Assembly (NCBI GenBank): GCA_911728435.2
Contig: OU452214.1
Location: 9,488,105 to 9,552,104 of the forward strand
Length of the DNA: 64,000 nucleotides
Source of the DNA: Apoderus coryli
Lineage: Eukaryota; Arthropoda; Insecta; Coleoptera; Attelabidae
Direction: 5' to 3'
Positions within the stretch are counted from its first letter, which is position 1. Every line of letters starts with the position of its first letter. The position numbers and the translations under genes are program-made. Positions 22,900 through 34,634 of this stretch are shown piece after piece. The notes below the pieces were generated by a model. The model was not told the DNA's origin and searched no databases. It saw only the letters and a program-made list of their open reading frames with translations.

Positions 22900-24082
22900 T
22901 ACTGTGATGTCCAAGAAGATGCAGTTATTGGTGACCGAAAACAATTCCAAAGAGGACAATGAGATATCAATGAAGACAAATGCAAAATTGCATGTTTGTA
23001 GCATGTGTAAGAAAGGATTTAAATTCAAACTGAGTCTTGATTGTCATATTGCCAATTATCATTCTGATAATAAAACTTTAATGGCCACAATTACGTATAC
23101 TATTTATGAATGTGAACGTTGTTCGTATAAAAGTTCATCCAGTACAGATTTTAAAGTTCATATGTTAAAACATAAAGAAATATCAAAAGATTTAAATAAA
23201 CTTTATTGTGAACATTGTGCATATATTACTTACACTAAAGGGAGATTGAAACGACATTTATTAACTCATAGCAATAATAATAAACCATATGCTTGTAAAA
23301 TGTGTAGTAAAGGATTTAACCTCAAATTCAGTCTTGATTGCCATATTGCCAATTATCATTCTGATAATAAAACCTTAATGGCCACAATTACGCACAATTT
23401 TTATGAATGTCAACGTTGTCCATATAAAGCTGGATCCAGTACAACTTTTAAACGTCATATGTTAAAACATAAAGAAATACCAAACAATTTTGAGAAACTT
23501 TATTGTAAACATTGTACATATTCTACTTACACTAAAGGGAGTTTGAAAAAACATTTATTAACTCATAGCCATGAGAAACCATATGTTTGTACAGAGTGTA
23601 GTAAAGAATTTACAAGCAAACGGAGTGTTGATTGTCATATAGCAAATAAACATTCTGATAATAAAACCTTAATGGCCACTATTACGAATAATCTCTATGA
23701 ATGTAAACGTTGTTCGTATAAGGCTATAACCAATTTAAATTTTGAAGCTCATATGTTAAAACATAAAGAAATATCAAAACATTTGGAGAAACTTTATTGT
23801 AAACATTGTTCATTTTTTACTTACACTAAACATAGATTGAACCGACATTTAATAACTCATAGCACTAATAAACCATATGTGTGTACAAAGTGTAGTAAAG
23901 GATTTACAGAAAAACGGACTCTTGATAGTCATATAGCAAATAAACATTCTGATAATAAAACCTTAATGGCCACTATTACGAATAGTCTTTGTGAATGTCA
24001 ACGTTGTTCATTTAAATGTGCATCCAGTACACGTTTTAAAAGTCATATGTTAAAACATAAAGAAATACCAAAAGATCTTTGA
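22900..24082 (+). CDS. C2H2 zinc-finger gene copy B, exon 2 (11 fingers)
   Basis: The leader MSKKMQLLVTENN is followed directly by the first three-finger unit. Compared with copy A, 81 codons carrying the two N-terminal fingers are missing, an in-frame loss whose edges share AAAA. Three full units and an alpha-beta pair follow, 11 fingers in all, each with intact C and H ligands. The linker SDNKTLMATIT repeats in every unit. The stop comes from an extra C (GATCTTTGAG where the repeat expects GATTTTGAG), so the following gamma finger is out of frame. Remnants of the lost 3' part run on to about 24270. Confidence 0.88.
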
Positions 24083-24485
24083 GAAACTATATTGTGCATA
24101 TTTTACTTACACTAAAGTGAGTTTGGCAAAACATTTAATAACTCATAGCAATAATAGACCATATGTCTGTACAATGTGTAGTAAAAGAGAGTCTTGATTG
24201 TCATATAGCAAATAATCATTCTGATAATGAAATCTTAATGACCACAATTACGCATAATCTGTATGAATGTGGCCTAACTAAACTACAAAAATTGAAATAC
24301 AAAAAATATATAAGAATTTGATTCTACAAAAAACAGTCATCATAATACAAAATATGAATAACATAACAGCAATATAAGAATATAAAAAATAAAAAAAAAA
24401 TAAACAAACAAAAACGAGTAATAGCTAAAGGGTGGATGTGGATTCAACAATCGATAACAAAGTTTTTTTTTAATAAAACTCTTAC
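24083..24485 (+). pseudogene. Out-of-frame finger remnants 3' of copy B
   Basis: Sequence homologous to a gamma finger and an alpha finger continues after the stop (TTATTAACTCATAGC-like pieces, ATTCTGATAATGAAATC), but with deletions that remove most of the alpha finger and no open frame. The same tail follows copies C and D. It probably serves now as 3' UTR. AT-rich tracts with ATAAA near 24390 could hold the poly(A) signal. Confidence 0.6.
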
Positions 24486-25949
24486 GCCCGTTTGCACCAC
24501 ATACAGTTTAAGTAGAGAATAGTCAAGGGTCACCTAAATTTTAAGTAATACTTAGAACGGAATTGATTGCACCGAATCATAAGTAGGTAGCACTTAGTTA
24601 AGTATCGGGTAAATTTGTCAACAAATTTAAGGTAGCCGACAATGAAGAAGAGTTTTTTGGTCGTAGTAGGTAATATTTTAACTTTTAACCTCTTCAGTTT
24701 TGCTTTTCATAATAATTCATAATGTAAACATTAATTTTGATTGTGAACGAAAATTATTAAATACTAGATTGAAATTGTGTCCGTAAATATAATAGAAACA
24801 AAATTATTTGTGGCATAGCGGACAAAATGACTGGTTTTACCTACACAAGGGACTCTTTAGACTGAGGCCCTGCTAAATAATAAGTCCCTTGTGTAGGAAA
24901 AACCAGTCACTTTGTCGGCTATGCTACAAAATTATTTTCTTTTTATTATTAAATACATTTTTAATATCACACGATGGAAATGTTAGTGATACATAAAAAA
25001 AGAGAAGACCTCCAAACTACACTTCCAACGAGAAAGAAGTTCTTCTATCGATAGTGTTGGATCATAATTGTGGCATCATTCAAATTAATAAAATTAACTT
25101 TTTGTTATTATTTTCCATTGTTAAATTTATCTATTGTTATATATTTGAAATGTATTTATTACATATACATAGTATTTGATCTGTTTCTATTATAAGATTT
25201 AGCTAGATGAGTGCTACTACTACTTACATATTTTATGATTTATATTCAAAAATAGTTTTAGTTTATTATTTACCTGGGAACATAAGTAGAATTGTTACCT
25301 TATTTATTCTTTTGTGGATTAATAATTAAATAAATTGTAAACGTGAAGTTGGTATGGTTTTAATTTATTGTTATTGATACCCTAGTATAATAATATATAC
25401 CTCTATAGTTTTTTTTTAATATCGCCTATTTCCTCAGGACGTCTATATAATTATAATAGGTATGTTAAGCACAAATACGCTTTTCGGTCTTTCCTACTAA
25501 CATAAGTATCTTCTATTCTATTGAAAGTTGTCATATCTCATCAAATTCTAGTCAAAATGCTCAATTTGGTCTAGGATAGGCCGAATCGTAGTCTTCGTCA
25601 GTAAAAATCTTTGAAAAAATCTTAAATTGTCCATATCTAAAAATAATTCGGCCTTTCATAAACCCTCCTTGGAAATCCATGTTCAATTAATTCGAAAACA
25701 TCAAGATCATCATCCAATAGTTCCATATTTTTAATTTTTTAATCGCCACACAAAGTAAACAACCCAATAATGAAAAATATAAAAGCAATATTGAGGATAG
25801 AATTCCATTTAAGAAGATAATTTTCGAGTCTTAACTTAAGGACAGCTTAGGCAAATTTAAGTGACGTTTCAACGCGGTGCAATAAAAAATAGATGCTATT
25901 CGACTCTTAGAACAAATCGTCACTTAAACTGTATGTGGTGCAAACCGGC
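24486..25949. mobile_element. Terminal-inverted-repeat element, 1.46 kb, non-coding
   Basis: The left end (24486-24512) and right end (25923-25949) are 27-bp inverted repeats with one mismatch, starting GCCCGTTTGCACCACATACA. No transposase ORF lies inside, so it is non-autonomous. It contains the 117-bp fold-back at 24810-24926. The left end is also present after copy C (36388), where the duplication stops before the right end. Confidence 0.6.
24810..24926. repeat. Short fold-back (TGGCATAGCGGAC family)
   Basis: The termini GTGGCATAGCGGACAAA and TTTGTCGGCTATGCTAC are inverted, with long matching arms around a centre reading GACTGAGGCCCTGCTAAAT. Orthologous with 36721-36838 after copy C. Its ends and centre match the much longer fold-back in copy E's intron (57582-58182), so this is an internally deleted relative. 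Confidence 0.7.
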
Positions 25950-26014
25950 ATAAGACAGTCGGCTTTTCGGAAGGGATACAGTTGCACCACGGCGCTTTTA
26001 GATCTAATAGACGA

Positions 26015-27088
26015 CATTGTTCATGTATCATGAACAATATCGATACTGGAAGAACAACCGCATTAATGTTATTAGATTATAGTAAAGCTTTTGATAAAAT
26101 AAATTACAATACCTTATTTCCAATCACACAACACCGTAAGCAACATTATTCATGAGGACCTGAAAAAACTGGTGGACCTTTCCGATCGTCATAAATTAAC
26201 TATTAATCCAATTAAATCTCACGTCATGTTTTTCGGAAGGTTTAGGGAGTATGCTGAACGCAATCTTAGCATTAACGTAAATAATCAACAAATTGGATCT
26301 GTTGCAGTTGCTCGGAATCTTGGAGTATATGTGGACGTCCATCTGAGATTTTCGGATCATGTCAGTAAAATGCTTCAGAGAGGCTATTATACACATTTTA
26401 CCGCCAAAACTAAAAATAAAATTAACCGATAGCTTAGTGCTATCGCACTTTAATTACGCTGATGTCTTGTACGATCCCTGTCTTTCGAGAGCGGATAGAG
26501 ACAGAATTCAACGAATACAGAAAGCTTGTCTGAGGTATATCTTTGGTATCCGCAAATTTGAGCCGGTAAGCTTTAAGTTGACTGATGCTCTGTGGCTCAA
26601 CATGGAACATAGACGGAGGCTACACTCCGCATATCTTTTTCACTCAATTATCATGCATAAATCACCTCCGTATTTGTTTAGGAAAATTAAGTTTCGATCG
26701 GATGTTCATACTCTGAGCTTGAGGTTCCGAGGGATGATTTCACCTCCTCCACATCGTACTTCTTTGTTTATGAGATGTTTTTCTTATAATGTCTACGCTT
26801 TGTATAATGGATTGCCCTCTCATTTAAAACTTTTAAAATTAAATGCATTTAGAGTAGCATACAGAAATTTTTTGTTTCACTTGTATTGAAGAGAATTAGT
26901 TCTTTTTATTTATGTATGTTTTTTTTCCTTCTATTCGTATACCTTTGGGTTAGAATTAAATACCAGATTATTTGCCTCCTAACCCTTTTTTGCATATAAG
27001 TTTAAGACTAAATATTGTATAAATTATAAAATTTTGTATTGTTTTCTATATTTTCCTTTTTGCAAATAAACGAAATTATTATTATTAA
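26015..27088 (+). pseudogene. Truncated LINE upstream of copy C
   Basis: A reverse-transcriptase fragment on the plus strand. It has motif A (ALMLLDYSKAFDKI at about 26070), then an internal deletion, then SKSHVMFFG-like INPIKSHVMFFG and ARNLGVYVDVHLRFSDHV, and a C-terminal part ending HRTSLFMRCFSYNVYALYNG. The tail is AAATAAACGAAATTATTATT, as in CR1/Jockey-type 3' ends. It is broken by a frameshift near 26395, where material present in the copy D equivalent is deleted. Confidence 0.7.
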
Positions 27089-27199
27089 TAGAACGAGATC
27101 GGTCCGAGAATTTTATCCAAGGCGCAACCAGTTCGGCGCAGTTGTCAAACAGTCCGAGAACTGTCCTAGAACGGTTCTAATTTCCAAACCCGAATAAAT

Positions 27200-27400
27200 C
27201 GTATGAAGAAGAAGAAGATAACCTAACCTACCTACCCAAGGTCTAACAATAACAATACCACTAACTGCTTTGAATACATGTAGTCACTTTATATTCAAAG
27301 ACTAACGCTAGAAACTGTTCTTTGGTCTTATAACCGAGAAATATAACAAACACAGATCAGGCAAATTTAATAACTAAAGAAATCTTTTCGTGCCAATATC
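27200..27400 (+). promoter_or_regulatory. Conserved 5' flank of copy C
   Basis: Same leader as copy A 330-556, but the GCTTCG module is replaced by a different block at 27090-27200 (GAGAATTTTATCCAAGGCGC and GTCCTAGAACGGTTCTAA). That second block also precedes copy D (45505-45610) and recurs at 54040-54115 and 54505-54600. Promoter function is inferred from position. Confidence 0.45.
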
Positions 27401-27500
27401 TAGAGGAGAAGTTAAAAGTGAAAATTGTACAAATCAAGTTCCTCTAGAAGTAACTTTAAAACCAGCATCAGAAGAACTCTGTAGTGACTTGAAATACAAA

Positions 27501-27772
27501 ATGGAACAAGTGGATATTAAACGAGAACCAGATATTGGTTGTTTGAGTTTCAATGACACGGCTCTTATAAAAACAGAAACATCTAGTGAAGAAATTAATT
27601 ATGATGCCGACGAACAAAAAATTAAAATTGATGAGGAATATGTTGATTACGATTGCTCCCTACAAATTAAAGCTGAAGAATTAAATGTTAAAGATGAAGA
27701 AGAAGATGTTGATGAATTACATAATAATATGAGCATTGGTAAAGATTCAGAGGATACTGATTATAGTATAAG
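27501..27772 (+). CDS. C2H2 zinc-finger gene copy C, exon 1
   Basis: The conserved frame is open from about 27390, but the ATG-bearing bases found in copy A are deleted (AGGAGAAGTTAAAAGTG), leaving only GTG. ATG 27501 (MEQVDIKREPD) is therefore the likely start. Motifs IKRE, IKTE, IKID, IKAE and VKDE are all kept, followed by a DEEEDVDE acidic run. The donor at 27773 joins the acceptor ending at 34634 in frame. The predicted protein is 529 residues. Confidence 0.72.
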
Positions 27773-28411
27773 GTAAGTAATAGTTGTATTATATACTTAA
27801 TATTATTGAGGATGTAAACTCACCATTTCGGGGAATTTTTTTTTATCTCATACATATTACTTAATTATTAATAAAAACATTATGCATATCGTCGGTCGGT
27901 GAAACCAGAAAAGTGTATATAACCGCAACTTAGCAAATTTTACGGGGAGCATTAAAACGTTGCAATGGCAGAAGTAATGACCGGATGATAATGAAGTTTT
28001 CAGAGTACCTTTATCTTTAATAAGTATACATACTTATTAAGACTTGAATTCAGAGAAAAACAATATGTTTTTTTGGAGATACACATTTTTCTCGTGTAGA
28101 TGTGACTAGTATTTAGGAGTCATACAGTTTTCTTAGGAAACATCAGTAAGTACTTTAGAGTGTCCAGTATTAGTTTATTAAGTGTAGGGCTTCGTTAAAT
28201 AAGGATGCCGAACATAAATTTAAAATACGACTGTACTTATTCATACACAACAAAAATCAAAATTAACCTCTAAACATAACCACACAAGAAGACACATAGA
28301 CTTCATCTGTCATTTCATATTTCTGACGTATCTCCTTCAATGTCAACGTCAACTGTCTTATCAACACTGGGATCGTAGACACACTACACATAATGAGAGA
28401 CTAAAATGTCT

Positions 28412-31192
28412 TCTTCTTCTTCTTAGGACGCCGTCTCCCTACGAAGGTTGGCGATCCAAATGGCTATTGTTGTGCGGGAAACCGCAGCATTTCTATGGAC
28501 GTCTGTCCGAACCATCTACGTAAGTCCCTCAGCCATGAATTTTGTCTACGGTCGACTGCCCGTTTTCCTTCGATCTTTCCCTCTATTATCAGGCGGAGAA
28601 TCTCATATCGTTCGCCTCTCATGATATGTCCTAGGTACTGCAGCTTTCTCTCCTTGATTGTCGTGAGGAGTTCTTTGTGTTTACCCATTTGCTGCATAAC
28701 CTCTATGTTTGTCTTATGTGCCGTCCAAGAAACTCGCAGCATTCGTCTGTAGGCGTACATTTCGAACGCATCGATTCTCTTTTCTGTGGTTGCATCAATG
28801 GTCCAGCTCTCACATCCGTATAGAAGGACAGGGAAGATGTAGCAGCGAAGTAATCTAATCCGGAGGTCCAGGCTGAGGTCTCGGTTTGCCAGAAGTGTCC
28901 TCATGTTATTCAGAATTTTCCGTGTTTGCGCAATTCTTGATCTAATTTCGGTCTTTGAGTCGCATTGCTGGCTGACGAGTACCCCCAAGTATTTTATAGA
29001 TGACACTTGTGTAATGTGCTCTCCGTTGATCATTAGAGTAACGGGTCTTGGTGATTTTAAGAATACCATCAGTTTGGTCTTGGATGTATTCATATAAAGC
29101 CCAAAGTTCTCACTATACTCCACAATAAGGTTCATAAGGGATTGAAGTTCTGTTATGCTGCTGGCTATTACGACGGTATCATCTGCGTATCGAAGGTTAC
29201 TTATATTGATTCCATTGATCTTTATGCCTGCAGTTGAATTTTCGAGAGCTTCGATGAATATTGCCTCAGAGTAGAGATTAAACAGTAGTGGGGACAGTAC
29301 ACAACCTTGTCGCACGCCCCTTCTTATTGCTATTTCTTCTGATGTGGACCCTTCGATTTTGACTGTTGCTGTTTGGTGCCAATAAAGTTCAGTAATGATC
29401 CTTAGATCTTGAGCATCGATCCCGGTTGATTTTAGGATGTTGATCATTTTTTGATGTGACACACAATCAAAAGCTTTTTTATAATCAATAAAGCACGCGA
29501 ATACATCGACGTTCATGTCCCTACATCTCTGAGTCAGCATATTCAAAGAGAAAAGAGCCTCTCGGGTACCCGTTCCATCCCTAAAGCCAAATTGCGAGCG
29601 ATCAATTACGGACTCACACTTTTTGTATATGCGGTTATGAATGATCCGCAAGAATATCTTCAAGGCGTGGGACATCAAACTGATCATGCGGTATTCGTCA
29701 CATTGTGATGCCTTGTTCTTCTTTGGCAAAGTAACAAAGGTGGATCTCAGCCAGTCTGTGGGTATTTTTCCGCCTCTGTACATTCGGTTAAATACAGTAG
29801 TAATGAGATTTAGACCAACCCCGTCCTCGGCAGCTGCAAGTTTAAATGTTTCCGCATGCACGTTGTCAGGACCAACTGCTCTTCTGTTCTTTTGTAGTTT
29901 AATTGCATGTTTGACCTCTTCTTTTGTAATTTCAGGAGCCCTTTCGTTGATTTCGTATATATCTCTCATGTCATTAAAGAGATTTTCGGTATATTATTTC
30001 CACCTTTTTAGTTTCTCATCTACTCCTATAAGAATTTCATTGTTGGAGCCCCTTAATATTCCACTATGACCTCTCCGCTGCCTGCCTGTAAGCTCTTTGA
30101 TATTCCTGTGTAAGTTAAAGAGATCTTGCTTCTTCTGAAGTATTTCTATTTCCGTGCATTTGTTCGCCAACCATGTTTCTTTGGCTTGTCTGCATTTCGC
30201 ACGAATGAGCCTGTTAATTTCGTCATATTTATCTGTATTGTTGTGTTTTTGTTCTCTTCGTTCATTCATAAGTGTGAGGATTTCATCAGTCATCCACTCC
30301 TGTTTTTTGGTGCTATTTGTAAATCCAATATCAGTCTCCTGGGTCGTAGTTAACGCCTTCTTCAGAGCTTCCCATGAAGACTCAATGTCTTCATCTGATA
30401 CGTTGTTTATAGATCTCTCAACTTCTTTCAACCTGTTCTTAAGTTTTTGACTGATTTGTGTTCTTTCTGTCAGATTCTCGAGTTTCCCTATATCAATACG
30501 TTTCTGTCGTGGGGCCAGTTTAGATCTAACAAAGCGGTGTATTTTAATGTCCATCGCAACTGGGTTGTGGTCGCTGTTGATATCTGCTCCAGGGTATGTT
30601 TTGACTGATTTAATAAACTTTTTATATTCGTGTCTTACGAGAATGTAATCTATTTGATTTCTTACTATATGTCCGTCTCGATCAGCAGGTGAACGCCAAG
30701 TGTATAAACGTCTTTTGTGGAGCTTGAAAAAAGTGTTGGCAATGCTTAGTCGTTGTTCTGAGCAAAACTGTGCAAGTCGATCGCCTCTTTCATTCCGTTC
30801 TCCCAGACCCTATTTTCCTACATGATCTCCATCATCATTTCCTGATCCGATCTTTGCATTAAAGTCTCCAAGAATTGTTGTAATCTCACCATTTTTTGTT
30901 AATTTCAAGGCTTCTTCGAGTTCGGCGTAAAAGTCTTCAACTATGTCATTCGTTTTGTCATTGGTTGGTGCATATGCCTGTATGATACTCAGAACACGGT
31001 GAGAGGTTTTTAGCTTTAGTAGCATGACTCGTTCTCCTAACGGGATGAAATCCACAACATATTTTTCTAATTCGGACGTGATCATGATGGCCACCCCATA
31101 ACGGTGTTCAGGATCATTACCTCCAGAGTAATATATGGCACCATGTTTGGTTTTTTGTTTTCCTGCGCCGGGCCATCGGACCTCGCTAAGGC
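28412..31192 (-). mobile_element. 5'-truncated RTE-like LINE in copy C intron
   Basis: The element is flanked by an 11-bp target duplication CTAAAATGTCT (28401-28411 and 31193-31203). Copy B has the empty site. The 3' end on the minus strand is a (GAA)n tail, as usual for RTE elements. The 5' end starts inside the endonuclease domain. Both features mark a single retrotransposition event after copies B and C separated. Confidence 0.85.
28464..31190 (-). pseudogene. RTE-like endonuclease/reverse transcriptase, inactive
   Basis: One frame carries most of the protein on the minus strand. The endonuclease part has TILGDFNAKIG (30850 region). The reverse transcriptase has RMISLMSHALKIF, FIDYKKAFDCVSH, RRGVRQGCVLSPLLFNLY and the catalytic YADDTVVIAS, followed by the thumb and a C-terminal part with GCESWTID and LGHIMRGERY. 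A TAG at 30812-30810 (after GDHVGK) and a TAA near 29985 (after LKRWK) interrupt it, and a frameshift near 28490 cuts off the usual IAIWIANLRRE ending. It cannot make a full enzyme. Confidence 0.85.
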
Positions 31193-32182
31193 CTAAAATG
31201 TCTACATAAGTTATATTGTTTACCTGTAATGCAATCTGACCAAAAAGTAATTAACTTCTGATTATTGAAACATAAGTTATCAATATTTCGTGAAATTTCG
31301 TACCCATAAATTTTATTTCAGGAAGGAAAAATACAAATTCGAACAAACGACAAAATATCAATAAAAAATATAAAACGAATAATTATCATCTACATTCATT
31401 TTTCTAATTTTGAGTAAGTACCTTTTACCATTTATTTAGGTGGAGGTAAAATGAATTTCATCGTAAAATGCATGATAATCGGATTTCAAACTGTTCTTCA
31501 GGATCTGTAAATGCTCATACTTTTATTTCTTCATTTTTCTTCTTTCCTAATAAAGGGCTGGCCAATGTTTCATGTCCTTCTTGTCTTGTTTTGGATTTAT
31601 TGTTGATCGTCTGAAGTTGAATCATTTGTGTGCCTCAGTTTGTATTCAATTACTCACGGCATCTGGTGTATATTTTAATTGTTTAATGCCATTTCCTGTT
31701 GGATCGCCAACTGTTAGACCCGGCTTTATAGAGAATTGAGGAAAGTTTTAAAAAAAGTTACCTATAGCCAAGCTACCGACTTTATAAGGAAATGGCTCCT
31801 GCCATTTTCGCAATGGAACATGTCTTTATTTCTAATCCGTCGTTCAATAGCAGATTGCATTGAATCTGCTCCCATATTAGACAGAATTTTCTCTTCAATG
31901 AAAGAAACAATATTAGAGGAGAATTCATTTGAAGTTATGGCGTCTTCTGTCTCCTTCTACATGTAACAATAACCTACCTGCGATCTTCTTTTATATATTG
32001 TGAAGTTATGGACTGCGAGTTTTGTTTCTCCCAATTTGTCCTTTTTCTTCGCTTCTCTTGCCTCTTGTTTTAATACAAGGTGATGTTGATAGACTTCTTC
32101 AGTAATACTTGTTGATTCTTAAGCGTCGCACTAGTCTTTCTTCGGTCGAAACAACGATAGGTTCTGCTTCTGGAATTTATTA

Positions 32183-32521
32183 TTAAACGTTCTGTTCCTT
32201 GCAGTAGGAATTTACACAAGAACGGTACAATTCCTGCTTAGTTTGCCACATTGGTTCTAAGTAGTGTCGCTGACTTGAAGCACGGCAATAGTGGGATTCC
32301 CCTTTGAGTAATGAATTGAAAAATGTGGTTACTTGGATTCGAATTAATTCAGTTTCTTTTTGGCAATGATTTCTATTTAAGCGTTGTATTTTATCGTCAG
32401 TATGCTCATCTTCAATATCAGATTTAATCCATAGGAGAGTACCGTTATGCTTTAGTCCAAGTGTGTTGTTGAACATTTTCTTGCAGACCCTTCTTGCGTT
32501 TAACAGGTTGCAACTTGGCAA
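32183..32521 (-). pseudogene. Transposon-associated ORF fragment (YCRASS type)
   Basis: The reading includes LLNARRVCKKMFNNTLGL, then FFNSLLKGESHYCRASSQRH and MWQTKQELYRSCVN. The same order (VCK.mF..TLg ... SHYCRAsS ... LeP.W....lY..Y) occurs in a common group of unnamed insect transposon proteins. I recognise the motif set but not a formal family name. The shorter homologue in copy B's intron is 21101-20901. It is antisense to the finger gene and lacks any catalytic part. Confidence 0.5.
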
Positions 32522-32914
32522 TGCCTTTCACATACTCACGTTTCTCCTGCCAATATTTCTTCCAGAATGAAGTAAAAAGCAAACGCCTTTACGGCATTCC
32601 AAAGCAGTTTTAAGTTCCGACAACATTTTCATGGATTCGAAAGCAATTTTACAGGTTTTTCCACTTTATATTCTTCTCACGTTTTCTTTTATCATTACAA
32701 GCCAATCCTAATTCCCTTTTCTATCTCTCTCACATTGCTCAATTTCGGCTTCTTCATTTTAGGAATTTAAGCCTGTTTAAAGTCACTTCTGTTTCTTCGT
32801 TTTCGGTATCGGCAGTAGGCTCTTGTAATTCTTCCTGTGAAGGTACAAAATCTGTATCACCCTCTGAATGCTCTTCTTCATTGCTGTTTTTATTATTCAT
32901 TGTAATAATATTAC

Positions 32915-33250
32915 TTTTGTAGCATGTGTAAGAAAGGATTTAATCCAAACAGAGTCTTGATTGTCATATTGCCAATTTTCATTCTGATAATAAAACCTTA
33001 ATGGCCACAATTACGAATACTGTTTATGAATGTCAACGTTGTTCGTATAAATCTGCATCGAGTACAATTTTTAAAACTCATATGTTAAAACGTAAAGATT
33101 TTGAGAAACTATATTGTGCACATAGCAATAATAAACCATATATTTGTACATGTGTAGTAAATGATTTACAAGCAAACAGGGTCTTGATAGTCATATAGGA
33201 AGTATTTATTCTGATAATAAAACCTCAATTGCAACAATTAGTAGTAGTAG
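32915..33250 (+). pseudogene. Stray zinc-finger exon fragment in copy C intron
   Basis: It starts inside the first alpha finger (AGCATGTGTAAGAAAGGATT) and follows the exon-2 order, with beta YECQRCSYKSASSTIFKTH, a shortened gamma and a second alpha finger. Deletions (YCAHSNNKPYICTCVVND) break the frame. It ends at AGTAGTAGTAG, matching the SSSS segment of copies C and D, exactly where the CAGTGGCGG element begins. It is therefore a partial duplicate cut by a hAT-type insertion. Confidence 0.75.
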
Positions 33251-34634
33251 CAGTGGCGGCTGGTCGGGGTAGGCAAGGTAGGCGCCGCCTACCTTTAAAA
33301 CTTCGCCCTAAATTAAATACTCAATTTATGATTGACTCCATATTTTAAAAAAAAAAATATTGATTCTTATATTAAATTCATTTTCTACCTTAAACCTTTA
33401 AAACATCCCCTTTAATTCAATAATTATCTGTAGGTATAATATAACTACCGCAAAATAGGTTGGTGCTATAACCCACTACCGAGACTTCGCATTTTTACAG
33501 GCAACTGTTATCGTCGCCTACACCGTATACTCGTATACACTGTATACACATATACCTATGTACATATCAAAAGTTTTGCGCCACCGGTCACCGGGTAATA
33601 GTATGTACCACCAAATACGGTCTAAAATACATGTATTTTACTCAAAATTGTCGTACTTTTTCTTAAATATATTTACATAAATATACAGAAAAAACTGGTG
33701 GTGATTGAGAACTTTTATATAATACCTATTGAAATAATATGTGTTCTATTGCGTAGGAACGGGTTTACGTTGAGCTTAGGCACCTACCCCGGCCGCCTCC
33801 TATCTATTGTAGATAGGTAGGTATACTATTTGCACGAATTTCGATTTGTTGTTAGGTATTTTTGTTTACTGTTTTTTACATTACGTTTGAACTATTTGTT
33901 CGTTTGTTTTTTAAATACTAGTGCCATTGATTAAAAAGTGTATGTATTTAATTATTTAATAATAATAGTAATAATATTTTGACTAGTACAAGTAAAGATT
34001 AGTGGTTGTGCTGCACAACTTGTTGCGGTAGCGGTAAGTAGTAATTAGGTAGTAATATTAATGTTTATTCAATACAAATAATTCTGTATTTTATTTGTAT
34101 TTGATTATGTATTGGATTTCCTAGAGTAGTGAATTGGGCATAATTTTTAAAAATAAAAAAAAATAAGATTTACCTTACGAAACCCGTATTTTAACGTGTT
34201 CTTTTTTACCTTGATAATTTTCTACTTTTCATCTAAGGCGCTTGACCTTGACAATCTAAAAAAAAAATTGCCAGCGGCGCCTTTTTCTAATAATAATAAT
34301 ACAACAATAATTTTTTCTATCACAATTTTGCTGCATTACACGATCATATCTGATTTGTTAATAAAATTATTAATAAAAATATAACCATCTAAAACAGACT
34401 TTAATATTAAAAAATACATCATTTAATACTATTAAATGATGATGACCATCAAATAGAAAAAAATTAATTTTTCCAGTTTGTTTGAAAAAACGGTTTTTTC
34501 CTATTTGAATAAAAAACACTAATTACTGAAACACATTTGCAGTGTCGTGAATCGAAATTACAATTATAACCTTGACCTTCTTAGTCACCCCTTATCCTAC
34601 CTATTTAACTTATTCATGTTTATTATTTTTATAG

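Larger units (their letters stand above)
27773..34634 (+). other. Intron of copy C with RTE and hAT-like insertions
   Basis: It runs from GTAAGT to TTTTTATAG. Removing the RTE LINE (28412-31192) leaves an intron colinear with that of copy B. It also contains the YCRASS transposon ORF piece (32521-32183, minus), a stray finger-exon fragment (32915-33250) and a CAGTGGCGG-ended hAT-like insertion starting at 33252, whose homologue in copy B keeps the opposite end. Confidence 0.65.
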
